Source: Artocarpus heterophyllus (taxonomy: Eukaryota; Streptophyta; Magnoliopsida; Rosales; Moraceae). From it: a stretch of 64,000 nt of DNA. The position numbers and the translations under genes were made by a program. Position 1 is the first letter of the stretch; the number at the start of each line of letters is the position of its first letter. Shown in pieces: positions 12,594 through 22,791 of this stretch. Location: contig CM046350.1 of assembly GCA_025403435.1 (NCBI GenBank), forward strand, positions 19,689,274-19,753,273, given 5' to 3'. The notes under the pieces were generated by a model. It worked only from the letters and a program-made list of their open reading frames with translations, did no database searches and was not told the DNA's origin.

Positions 12594-13812
12594 AATGCGT
12601 TATCCTGTAATTGAAAAACTAGAGCGCTCAACCATTTGGATACATAGGTATAACCGATTGGTATACCGTCTTTGGATGGTAAGTTTTTTGATGGTGAGAT
12701 AATGGAACGTAAGATAAAAATAATTGGGAAGGTAAGACAGAACTTGTCCTTAAGCCGATTATGGATAATCCTACAGGGATACGATACACTATGATATGTC
12801 ATGGAGACTTAGGTATACGGGCTTCGTAATTCTATGTAGTTCGAGAGTGCAGCTCCAAGCTTTTAGTGGAGTAGCGTTAGAGTTGATAATTATGAAATAT
12901 ATATATCTGGGATATTGGGTTTCATAATTATCGGGAGCTTGAACTATATAGGTCCATTTGGTCCCCTTTGCTAGCTCATAAAATCCTGTAACAATACGAC
13001 GTGCTTTTTCAATAATTGGTGACTTATGTCAGATTTATTAGATTAGTTAAAATTTGGAGGAATCAGATAATTCATGTCTGTTAATCAGTTGAATTAATTT
13101 TGTCATAAAATTAATTCAAGATAAACTTGTTGAATTAATTAGGATCGGATAATTCTTGTATGTTTATCGGTTGATTTAATTTTGAATAAATTAAATCAAG
13201 ATAAACTTGTAGAATTATTAGGAATTCATTTATTTTCCTAGAGATTATCTAGATAAAGTTGTTTTAATCAGATAACTTTTCTATTAGGTTATTTGATTTA
13301 AAACTAAGACTTTATCCTATCGAATCTTGGGCGAAAAATAAAAGATTCGCTGAAATATTAATCGGTAGTTCAGCATGCCGATCCTTAAGTTCGGCCTGTC
13401 GATTGCGCCTGTTTGGCCTGCCAATCATCCTGATCAGCCTACCGATGAACGAAAGATAAGATCATGCGTTTTTACGCGTATCTTATTAGATATTGATCCG
13501 AATTTGATTCTAATTCGAATTTTGGGACCTAATCTGATAAGGACTGACCCTGGACCCAATCTCTATAAATAGAGAGTAAGTCTTAAGAGTTACTCAGATC
13601 AATTGAAAGATTAAGAGCGATACTCTACTGGTGAGAATCTGAAAACTCCCTGAGAGCACTTGTCACAAATCACAAACACTTGCTTTGGGTTCTCTCAATT
13701 GGTTGGAAGGAGAGTCACCTGGTGGAAGAGTTATACGTGGGTCAAACTTGTGTTCTGAAAAAAACTCTGATGTAAAATTTTTAAAATTTTGCTGCGCATT
13801 TTTTTTCCAACA
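12594..13812 (+). repeat. Partial copia LTR fragment, internally deleted
   Basis: This is the same LTR family as 10288-12196. It begins at the position equivalent to about 10953 and ends with the proper terminus TTTTTTCCAACA at 13812. About 150 bp near the end are missing compared with copies 2 and 3 (jump near 13740). No primer-binding site follows, so it is the right end of an element or a solo remnant rather than a 5' LTR. It has a GC-rich motif cluster at about 13362-13446. Confidence 0.8.
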
Positions 13813-15655
13813 CTGACTCCATTAACCAACCCAGCACCTAGGAGAATATTTCGATTCTAGATTTGGGAGGAACCATAATCGAGAAGACCCAATGTAGGCC
13901 TCATCACAGAAGATTGAAAAGAGCTGCTATTCTAAAGGTCGATCCTAAAGAAATCATGAGACATATAGATGAATACCTAGAGCACTCTGAGGCAATAGAC
14001 AATGTCTCGTGTATGACTGATTCAATAGACAAGCTTCTAAGAAGGATGCCTTTTTGTCTTAGGAATGTTTAGAAATGTAATAGATGCTCCATAGGCTAGC
14101 CTTGAGATAGAGAGTCCTTATCCCCTTTCCTTAGGAGAAGAATTCTATGAAGATCCCGCAATGGCTAGATTTTGTTCCAAGGCACGTCATGGTGTCATTT
14201 ATAAAAAGTTTGAGTCTTTTGGTTTGTCAAGTCTTGGCTATATTATGTCGGGGCCTGATGGCAGGGCATCGGACTGGCCGAAAGGCTCCATAGTGGTTTA
14301 TACCAATACAATATCCTATGGGCATTTTTCTTCCCTACTATCCCTTCCATAAGAAAGTCTTTAATGAGTTTGGTATCGCTTCACTTCAGTTGAACCCCAA
14401 TGTTTGTAGAATTTTGTCTAGGTCTTACATTCTTTGGAAGATCCATCTAAAGACTAAACTGACGGTGTGGGAGTTCTTGTATATGTTCATAATCAAGGCA
14501 ATACCTAACCAGCATAGTTTCTCTACCTTAGGGCCTATCCAAAGATAGGTGAATTGATTATTGGAAAACCGAGCTCGACTCATGAATGGAAAGAATCGTT
14601 CATTTTTTTTGTAAAGGCTCGTTTGATCGTCATTAGACCAAGATGGGGAATCCAATCCCAGTTAGGCGACACTTTGCATCTAAATGTCAGTGTCTGACCT
14701 GATTCTTGCTTTTCTTTGTTATATGGCTGAGGCTAATCTTTGCTTTTCTTTTTATAGCTATTACAGCTCCTTGCCCAAGTTTGAATAAGGACAAACTTGT
14801 CCATATAGAAGCAACCTTCAAGGTACCCGAGCGACTTCAGACTTACCAGTCGTTGTCTGACAGTTACAATCTCTTGGCCGTTAGGTTTTCTAAGCTAGTA
14901 GTCCCCTTATCCACAGTTGCCAAAGTACTTTTTAGCGTTTAAGAAGTTCCTCCTGATCCCACTCCCATTATAAATCTTGGCAGCGATGAAGAAGTGTAAG
15001 AAGGTATTAATCGTATCTATAAAGTGTCAGTTTTTGTCCAAAAATTTATAAAACTTTTACAAGTGTGAGTGACTGACCTAATGTTTTTCCTTGGTTGCAT
15101 AAATGTGTTGAACTTTTCCAAAGTGAAGATGTTGGGTGCCACTTCTCAAGGCACGAGCAGACCAAGAAAAACAAACACGACACTTCTAGGGCCAGTTAGT
15201 CTCGAATGGGCTAGTTCAAGGGTGGCACGTCTTCTGGAAGTGATCGACTTGACAAGCGTCATACTTGTTCCCTTGACTCCAACCTCGGGTGTTAGCATAT
15301 CCAGGGGTATGCAAACCAGATAGTCTCCATGATCTTTGCCAACGACCTTGTGGTCGCTATATCTCGCTACCCACCCTTCATGAGCCCTATGATGGAGACC
15401 ATTCGTGATAATAATAGCGAGCATGAATGGGTAGACTTGTAGGGGAGGACAAGTCTAAAGTAGCACAAGTACCTAGTCGGGTGCAATGTAAGGTTATGTG
15501 TCCACTTATTTGGTGTTCATTCTATTTTTCATTTCCTCGAGTATTAACACAATATATTCCTTATAGGTTCTTATCTCCTCCCTTGCCAGCTATGATCTCC
15601 ATGATGTTGTTGTTTATCAGAAGGAGAAGGCAGACATTAGGGCTCTAGATGCCGA
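13813..15655 (+). mobile_element. Decayed plant transposon fragment ('gypsy-type transposon' protein remnant)
   Basis: Short overlapping frames at 13863-14072, 14161-14352 and 14318-14548 read in part FPYYPFHKKVFNEFGIASLQ, then LNPN and a WEF motif. A shifted frame at about 14577-14670 continues with WKESFIFFVKAR. This order (F-L-P-x-H/Y-P-F, LxPN, then WKxxFFFV) is characteristic of the plant 'putative gypsy-type transposon' domain family (Pfam PF04195 as I recall it). Stops and frameshifts make it non-functional. Both ends are defined only by the flanking copia LTR sequences. Confidence 0.5.
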
Positions 15656-16152
15656 GACGTTTCATGTAGATTTCATCAAATATTGATCCGAATTTGATTC
15701 TGATTTGAATTTTAAGGCATTATATGATAAGGACTGACTACTAGATCCAATCTCTATGTAAAGGGAGTGAGTCTCATTATTATTTAGATCAATTGAGAGA
15801 TTAAGAGTGATACTCTACTGGTGAGAATCTAGAAACTCCCTAAGAGCTCTTGTTCATAAATCACGAACACTAGCATTGGGTTCTCTCAATTGGTTGGACA
15901 GAGAGTCACCTAGAGGAAGAGTTGTACGTGTAAGCCCACACTCCGATCGTAGATAGAGAATAGCAAAGAAGACCAGTTGGTTGAGGCTCTTTTAGAACGT
16001 TACTTCTCTTCACGGATTGCAGGAGTTCTTCGACATTCAAAGGTTAGTAAGATCTGGTTAATTTATGCATATAGCGTGTCAAACTTGTGTTTTGAAAAAT
16101 ACTCTGATACAAAATTTTTTTTAAAATTCCGCTGTGTACGATATTTCCAACA
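15656..16152 (+). repeat. 5' LTR remnant of copia copy 2
   Basis: It matches the last 500 bp or so of the family LTR and ends TTTCCAACA at 16152. The upstream two-thirds is missing; sequence to the left belongs to the decayed fragment 13813-15655. Confidence 0.85.
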
Positions 16153-16154
16153 AT

Positions 16155-16165
16155 TGGTATCAGAG
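16155..16165 (+). other. Primer-binding site of copia copy 2
   Basis: TGGTATCAGAG lies two bases after the LTR end. It is complementary to the 3' end of plant initiator tRNA-Met, the usual primer for plant copia elements. Confidence 0.85.
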
Positions 16166-16652
16166 TCATGGTTTTTACATAAATTTACAAGTTTGTGATC
16201 ATGCTATATGTATGAATTATGTGATATTGATCTCTCCTATGCTTGAATTTAATTTTATAGAGAGTTGGCACTCTAGATTTCTATATAATTTTTTGTTGTT
16301 ATGGATTATATGGTGAATGTTTGTTAATTAATTATGGTTGATTAAATATTATTTAATTAATTAATTTATGCCGGTTATGGTTCCCTAGAGGCTAGAATAT
16401 GTATCTAGGTTTTTCATGTAACTAGATGGCGGACTATTATCTCCATCTAGGAATAATTATTTAATTTTAAATTTGTAAGAATTTTGTAATTAAATAATTA
16501 TTCAGAGAAGACAGATCTAGAAGCGGATCTAGAAGAAGGATGATAACGTACCCAAGTATTTCCTGAGTCTCTAATTTTATGTTTTTGAATTGTTGAAAAA
16601 AAATTGATGAATTGCATTAAAAATTGTATTTTCTTGAAAGGGTGATTTCTGC

Positions 16653-16885
16653 TCGGTCGGCATGCCGATTTCTCCAGTTTGGTAGGCCGATGGTCGCAAA
16701 TCGGCAAGCCCAACTTGAGGTTCGACAGGCCGTTAGTGGGGCAGAAATCAGGTGGCTCTGGCGACAGGTTGAACTTTTAGTTCGGTAGGCCGATTTGTCA
16801 TGTATCGGCAGGCCAACCTGAAAAGATCGACAGGTCGGTGGGTCATGACTGGCAGGCCGATCACATAGATCGGTTTGCCAACAGA
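16653..16885 (+). repeat. GC-rich quasi-palindromic array in copia leader (copy 2)
   Basis: Repeated degenerate units around TCGGCAGGCCGA and TCGGCATGCCGA with AT-rich gaps. It occupies the same leader position as in copies 1 and 3, upstream of gag. Confidence 0.8.
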
Positions 16886-17026
16886 GAGCTAAAATTTTTT
16901 TCAAAAAATGTGTAGTTTTAATTTTATTTTTGGGACAATTATGAGAAACATTAAATTTAGATATGACCAAAAAATATGGATATTCGATCTATGAGTGTGA
17001 CACCCGTTATTCTCCTAAGGGTATTA

Positions 17027-17061
17027 AGGTAATTAGATTAATTACCTAGTATATATATAAA
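17027..17061 (+). promoter_or_regulatory. LTR core promoter: palindrome plus TATA box
   Basis: A perfect inverted repeat AGGTAATTA-GAT-TAATTACCT (17027-17047) is followed at once by TATATATATAAA (17050-17061) and then a CT-rich stretch typical of a plant transcript start. The TATA lies only about 55 bp from the LTR left end, so U3 would be very short and R-U5 very long (inference). The same signal is at about 23777-23811. Confidence 0.55.
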
Positions 17062-17868
17062 AAAAAAAAATCAGAAAATCTCTCATAATTCGAAACTCTC
17101 TCTCTCTCTACTTTCTCTCTCTAAAAAATTCTCTCTCTCTCCTCAAAGATCGTTTGAGATTTCGGCATCCGTTTTCGACACCTCCCGCACCAATGGAAAG
17201 CTCTCGACGAGCTGAGTCCAACGAGGTGCCGCGCCGCCCAAAACGCCGCCGGAGGAGACCACACGCGCCGCCCAAAGTGGCGGCAAAACCCATTTCTTTC
17301 CGACGAGATATCTTCGCCGTCCGACGTCCGATCGACGTGATTCTTGTTCCTACACGACCACCGTGATGAGAGGAACAAAACCCACCCTTGGTGGCAGCTC
17401 AACAACCGCCGGATTGCTCCGCCAGCCTATTGCCGCCGTCCCCATGGTGGAACTCCGCCTTGCCGGAGGAGGTGACTGACACCACCCCTCCCAATGAGTT
17501 CAGAGGATCAAGGGGAGTAAAACCCCTCGATCAATTGCACGGAAGGAGCCGGTTTCGCCGGAGAACGGCCAACGCCGCCGTCAACCGCCGCGGGAGCCTC
17601 CGTTTTGGCTCTTCCCAGCCACGTTTCTTCAAATTGGATGAGGGGAAATGCTCATAGGAGGATGGGTAGCAAAAGCCCTCAGCCAATTTCAGGTTTCCAT
17701 CGTCGGAGAATCAAGATCGGAGCTCATCCATTTCTACCGACGTTGTACTTCACGACCCGCTATGTTAGAGGCAGAATTGGGTGAAATTGACCCCGCCATT
17801 GGACTCAGAAGGGTCGATTTAGGGGGGGTAGGCCCGAGCCCAGCTGCCAACGGACCCCGATTGACGCC

Positions 17869-17935
17869 GGTCAACGACGGTCAAAGTCGGTCAACGTCGG
17901 TCAACGGTGGTCAACGCCGGTCAACGGCCGGTCAA
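17869..17935 (-). promoter_or_regulatory. W-box array, seven TTGACC sites, mostly 10-bp spacing
   Basis: GGTCAA, the complement of the W-box TTGACC, starts at 17869, 17879, 17889, 17899, 17909, 17919 and 17930. The first six are spaced exactly 10 bp, about one DNA turn. W-boxes bind WRKY factors. The array repeats in the other LTR. It lies downstream of the TATA box, so any role would be as an intragenic enhancer. Confidence 0.6.
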
Positions 17936-19394
17936 AGGCCAAAATGGGATTTTGTGATCCGGACCTCCGATCGAAGATCCGAGACCGCCTCCCAACTCGT
18001 TTCGATGCTCTGGATGCAATGGTGACCTCTGTTTGAGCAAATTCCACTCCGATGAAAATCATCCGGTACCGACTGCATGCGAATCGAGGCGATTCAAACA
18101 GCAGTATCGGAGTCCAGAATGACGTTTTCAAGAATGTATGATCTCCAGGAAGCATTCCTAGCCATTCATAGTCGCTCGAGGAGCACTACAGAGGATGCTT
18201 CGTAGATACAGCGAGATACAACTGGATCTGTTTTGCTTGGAGTTCAAGATCAAGGGAGTATGGAGCTAACGTTAATTGATTCCAGGATTAAGAGACTGTT
18301 GATAAGCTTGAAAGGTAGGGATTCTCTTACTCATCTTTTGTGAGGTTTTTATAGAATTAAAATTGATTGTTTTGCCGCAATATATATATATCTATGTTGA
18401 ACTGATATTATATGTGTATCACATATGAAACTATGACATGGACTCGTCTTGTATTGTACGGCGAGGAACATAATGAATTGACACATGTTATAAATTGAGA
18501 AGCATGGTTAGGAAAATTAACTCTATTAATAATGATTTAATATAGAGAAATTGTGAGACATGAAAAGGGCGACGGTTACGTCCTTGGGCATGAATACCCT
18601 AAAAGGTAAAATAGGGGGAAGGTGATGACGCTTCCTTGGGTTGAAAGTCCCAGAACACACTGTACAGGAATTGATTTGGTGAGGACTCGGGGCTTGATGT
18701 CCCCTCACCGGAACACCCTTGGAATGTTTATAGGGTGATCAAGTGCGCCCATTTGGGTTTCGATGAGTTGAGTGATACTCAATTTAACATGGATACCTAG
18801 GAACAATGATGATTGGTAATATTTGTATAAATGTGTAATTATGACACTTGGTAATGATTAACTACGGTATCCATAAGATGTGATCATAATAAACCTCATA
18901 ATCTGGAATATGATGTGACTTACTAACCATGCAGATTTTAATGTGGTAATGATAAAAACCTAAAGGTGAGTAATGGCTTTCTCTACTGAGTATAGTGTTG
19001 CTCATTCCCTTATGTTTATATCTTTTCAGGACTCACTAAGTGTGAGGTGGCTACGAGAAATATAGTTGAGGAAGTGATGTAACTATATTACATTGGGACT
19101 GCTTCAATCGTTGAGAATGTTCTTCATGATAATGTAAGCATCAATTGTTACTTTCTGTGACTGTATTATAATGTGTTGAGGGTTAAAATGATGATGACAA
19201 CAGTTTATATTATTAAATTTAAGGTGCTACATTAAAACTGTGGTTTATTTATCGTTTATATTTTTATTTTTGAGTTGAGAATTTTCATTTAAGTCCCGGG
19301 TAAATTTTATTTTTAAGGTTTTACTTTTATTATTTATTTTTATTTTATCTCATTAAAAACTGTTAACCCCCATATAGGGGCGTTATAGAATTTT

Positions 19395-19406
19395 TGGTAT
19401 CAGAGC
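19395..19406 (+). other. Primer-binding site of the LOG-bearing element
   Basis: TGGTATCAGAGC lies seven bases after the left LTR end and is complementary to the 3' end of initiator tRNA-Met. Confidence 0.88.
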
Positions 19407-20975
19407 CTAGGTTCGGTTAACCTAGGGAGTGTAGCACCACTTTAAAAAAATATATTTTTGAGATGGTTTTGAAGCTGAATTTTCATTGTCATCATCAAAA
19501 TGAACCTTCACATTGATTTATACAGGCTAGAAGGATGTAACATGAAAAGGCCATAGAATGAAAATATCAATAGTTATATGAGTACAATAATTATATAGAA
19601 GGAAAGTATTAATAGTTATAAGGGAATGATAATTATATGGAATGAGTTTATAAGTAGATTGCTTATGAGAGATTCGTATAATATTTGGATCTATAAGCAT
19701 ATCTAATTCGTATAAACGATGAGAAATTCGTATAGATACGAGGATTGAAAAGCCTTTTGTCTCGTGAAAAACAATAAGAAATATAAGGCTTGATTTATTG
19801 ATTTTAAAGTTTGGCATAGATATGCCAAATTTTTCGTAATTGATTCAAACCTAAGTAATGATTATGTGTGGATTCGATGGAGCACATAAGTGTCAATAAC
19901 TTTTCTTGAAAGTTCTATTTATTTGAGGAATATGATATAAGTTGGGAATCATTGTATTGAATCTTGAGAGAGATAAATGTTAGACTTTTGGTCTGTTGAG
20001 ACTGTGTAAAGTCTAGAATGCATGAATCTCAAAATTGGAATATTTCGTTACGTACATTGTATTTAAGTGTATCAGTGAATCTTTATATATAGATGCAATA
20101 GAAAAATGATCAATAGGAGTTTCCTTAAGTAAATCATAATACTTAAGGCACTTATAATAATTTTGGATAATTACAATAAAATGTTTAAGTTTTAGATGTT
20201 TAGATGTGAATCTTTTGGTTACCTAAGGTTTTGTTATATGAGGAAATTATATATTGTATGAGTAGAATTGTGGGGATTGTAGATGTTCTTAAGTAGTAAC
20301 ATCAAGTGTCTTTGTTTGTTGATATGGTCTACGTTGAAAGACGTAAATTGTATTGATTTCAAGGTTAGTCGCATTCTAAACCCTTGGTAGTAATGATGAT
20401 GAATCCATTGATAGATGTTAAGTATTATCAATAACATATGGGTGTATGCATTGTTCAATAAGGTTTTGATTAAAACAAAATTATTTGAGTTGCTGGATCA
20501 TTCAGGAAGATCCTTGTTGTCGTTAAATTAGATTTGTTGTTTATAGTTAACTTTATCTATAGTGGGCTTTGAATTGGGTTTAAGATTCATACGAATTGGT
20601 TTTCAATTTTATGTTTGTTATTTAACTCGTTCTAAATGTGTTAAGGCCGAAACAACCTGACCATTTTCAACTAAGAACATTTGGGCCTAGTTCAAATCTT
20701 AAATCAGTTTGATTCACACTGTCTCTCCCACGTGGTCTCTATACGTGTCATATACAGTGGTTTAATCATTGTTTACAAATACGTTTACTGTGCATAGGAG
20801 CTTATTTCTCCGAGTTCACTTTTTCTCTCTTAATTTGTTATTTTCTCTTTAAATCGCAAATCCTCTTCTTTTTCATTAAAAATTCTTCTTTTCTTCTAAA
20901 AGAAGAAGGAATTCTAGGATTCTGCAATTTACTATCTTAATTTTTCCTTTCTATTTACTCTTCTTTCATCTCATC
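19407..20975 (+). other. Leader of the LOG-bearing element, no gene seen
   Basis: AT-rich DNA without coding potential. The last 340 bp change character: a palindromic CCACGTGG at 20728-20735, ACGTGTC just after it, and then a long CT-rich tract up to the ATG at 20976. It resembles a cellular plant promoter and 5' untranslated region, so the ORFs may have come with their own control DNA (inference). Confidence 0.5.
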
Positions 20976-21497
20976 ATGGACCCAAAGTACCAACACCTGA
21001 GAAAGTATTTCCCATCACTCTCCCAAAAGATTCTTAGAAAGAAATACAAGGCTAGAATTACTCGGTTGTGGATTCTTATGCGTTTTGGTATCCCTTGTGA
21101 TGTGAGAATGTTAATAGAGGGGAAAATCCGTCCGAGTGACTTTAGTCAAGATGTCGGTTTACCAGGAACAGGTACCAGTCGTAGTGCAATGAAAAGAAGA
21201 GCTCGTGCCATCGTGGTCACTTGTAACAAATGTGGAAGACAAAATTGTAACGGTAAATGTACTTCACCTGGTTATATGTCTACGAATAGAGAGGATAAAA
21301 TAAGGTTTTGTAGGGATGGACTTTCAAAGGAGAACTTGGATAGCATCCATCCTCCTCTCCACGGTCACCCTAGTGGATATGTTCAAGGAGCTATTTTTAA
21401 ACTCTGGCCTAAATTTTATACAGAAAGACAACGCCTCAGGAATATGGTATTTCTAGATCCTGTTTGTCAAGCCATAAGAAAACTGGATGGGGAATAA
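20976..21497 (+). CDS. 173-aa basic protein with a Cys4 cluster, function unknown
   Basis: ATG 20976, stop 21495-21497, intronless. The N-terminal half is basic with a hydrophobic stretch (about residues 30-40, LWILMRFGIP). It is followed by GTGTS at 65-69, a basic run KRRARA (73-78) and a compact C83-x2-C86-x4-C91-x3-C95 cluster that could bind zinc, then a PGY turn. The C-terminal 70 residues carry no motif I know. The order (hydrophobic helix, basic run, then a short Cys cluster followed by PG) reminds me of the small cysteine-rich nucleic-acid-binding proteins of carlaviruses, known as silencing suppressors. That is a weak pattern resemblance only, not a search result. It is not a standard CCHC Gag knuckle. 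The intact frame inside a recent insertion suggests it was functional at transposition. Confidence 0.7.
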   Translation: MDPKYQHLRKYFPSLSQKILRKKYKARITRLWILMRFGIPCDVRMLIEGKIRPSDFSQDVGLPGTGTSRSAMKRRARAIVVTCNKCGRQNCNGKCTSPGYMSTNREDKIRFCRDGLSKENLDSIHPPLHGHPSGYVQGAIFKLWPKFYTERQRLRNMVFLDPVCQAIRKLDGE

Positions 21498-22140
21498 GTC
21501 ATCGCTCTATAAAGGTTATTTAGACTTTGCTTATTTGAAGCAGTTTTAGCTGATGTCCAACAGTTTGTGTTTTTCTTTTACTCAGAATATTTGCTTTTGT
21601 GTTTGAAATAATTGTGATTATTAGATTGATACAGTAAGTGTTAATATCTTATTTAATTTATGATTTTCTTAAATATATATATAATAAAATATATTATCTT
21701 ATCAGACACGTTACATACGGTACAGTAATATGTTTGAATTTTGAAAAGCTTATCCAGATATTTCAAGATTTGTGTCTCAAATTTCAAAAGTTCTACAGTA
21801 TTTGTCGTTTATATTAAATTTCTAGACTTGGTGTATATTTGTCAAAAAGTCTACAGTTGTGTCATGAGGGTCTTCTATCGAATTGTTCTCAATTGTCAAA
21901 AGTTATACAATTAGAGTCTAATCTTTTTCAAAAAGTGAATCAGATTTTCTGTAAACTATCAATCACCTTATCTTACTTTCTTATCCGCACAAGATTTTGT
22001 TTAAATCTTTGGATTACCTTTTCATTTCCTACTCGTCTATCTCTTTAGCCCTTTTTGTATATTTCTCATCTTTAAAATCTCATGTAGAACCCGAAGTCTA
22101 AGTGGAGCAGACATTAAGCAACCACTTCTATAAACCAAAT
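21498..22140 (+). other. Spacer between the two ORFs of the element
   Basis: A 643-bp AT-rich gap with several TCTACAGT and TTGTCAAAAGT repeats. It has no clear promoter, so how the second ORF is translated (own transcript, splicing or reinitiation) is not evident. The frame of the next ORF extends 13 codons upstream of its ATG, but without another ATG. Confidence 0.5.
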
Positions 22141-22791
22141 ATGTCTACCTCCCATTCCACGAAGAAAATAAAGAATGTCTGTGTCTTTTGTGGTTCCAGC
22201 CTTGGAAAAGATAAAGCTTATTTAGAAGCTGCAAATCACTTAGGGCAAGTCCTAGCACACAAGAAGATTAACATAATCTATGGGGGTGGTAGTATAAAAA
22301 TGATGGTAAATATGGCACTAGCAGCTAGGTCTAGCGACGCTACTGATGTAAGAATTTGGCCTCATATTCCAGTTGAAGGAAACCTTTATAAGGAAGCCAT
22401 AGGTAAGGGAGAAGGAGTCAGGAGTATCCCTAAAAATTTTAAAGACATAATCTATAATTCCGATGCTTTTATAGCATTACCTGGTGGTCTAGGTACTCTT
22501 GAGGAAATATTTATAGTTGCTTGTGGGCAATTGTTGGGCTTTTATTCCAAACCTTTGGGACTGCTGAATGTAAATGGTTTTTATGACGGTTTTTTGAAAT
22601 TTCTAGATTACGCTGTGGAAGAAAACATCACTACAGAATCGGAGAGACAAATCTTTGTCACTGCTTCAACAGCTGAGGAATTGATAGATAAAATGCAAAT
22701 CATACATCCAGAATCTGACACTGCAACATCCAAGCTTGAATGGGAAAGGGAAAGCCGGGAGCGGCCAATTGATTTGAATCTCCATCTGTAA
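22141..22791 (+). CDS. LOG: LOG-family protein (cytokinin riboside 5'-monophosphate phosphoribohydrolase-like)
   Basis: 216 aa from ATG 22141 (MSTSHSTKK), close to the usual length of plant LOG proteins. LOG enzymes release active cytokinin bases from their riboside monophosphates in the cytosol. Visible family signatures are CVFCGSSLGKDKAY (14-27), YGGGS (47-51), SDAFIALPGGLGTLEE (107-122, holding the PGGxGTxxE motif) and KPLGLLNVNGFYDG (137-150). Oddities: the segment before SDAF, where plant LOGs carry a conserved M-H-x-R-K helix, reads IPKNFKDIIYN, so the conserved Arg and Lys are missing. GGGS is followed by IKMMVN rather than the usual x-L-M-G. The C-terminus ends PIDLNLHL. The gene is intronless, whereas plant LOG genes normally have several introns, so it looks retro-copied. 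Family membership is sure; catalytic activity is doubtful. Confidence 0.92.
   Translation: MSTSHSTKKIKNVCVFCGSSLGKDKAYLEAANHLGQVLAHKKINIIYGGGSIKMMVNMALAARSSDATDVRIWPHIPVEGNLYKEAIGKGEGVRSIPKNFKDIIYNSDAFIALPGGLGTLEEIFIVACGQLLGFYSKPLGLLNVNGFYDGFLKFLDYAVEENITTESERQIFVTASTAEELIDKMQIIHPESDTATSKLEWERESRERPIDLNLHL

Larger units (their letters stand above)
16996..19387 (+). repeat. 5' LTR of the LOG-bearing element
   Basis: It is 2,392 bp, nearly identical to 23746-26146. The first 500-1,000 bp are GC-rich with CT runs and the rest is AT-rich. Short ORFs inside (for example 17154-17366 and 17648-18025) are repeated in the right LTR only because the LTRs are copies; none shows a recognisable domain. 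It ends with a small stem (CCCCCATATAGGGGC) just before the terminus. Confidence 0.95.

Noticed and set aside
17154..18155. Open frames inside the left LTR (70, 84, 94 and 125 aa) that reappear almost unchanged at 23903-24914
   Set aside because: They are identical because the LTRs are recent copies of each other. Overlapping frames on both strands in a GC-rich stretch, no domain, no sign of selection.
22102..22140. Upstream extension of the LOG frame from 22102
   Set aside because: The frame opens there, but the codon at 22102 is GTG, not ATG. The first ATG is 22141, with A at -3, and gives the family's normal length.
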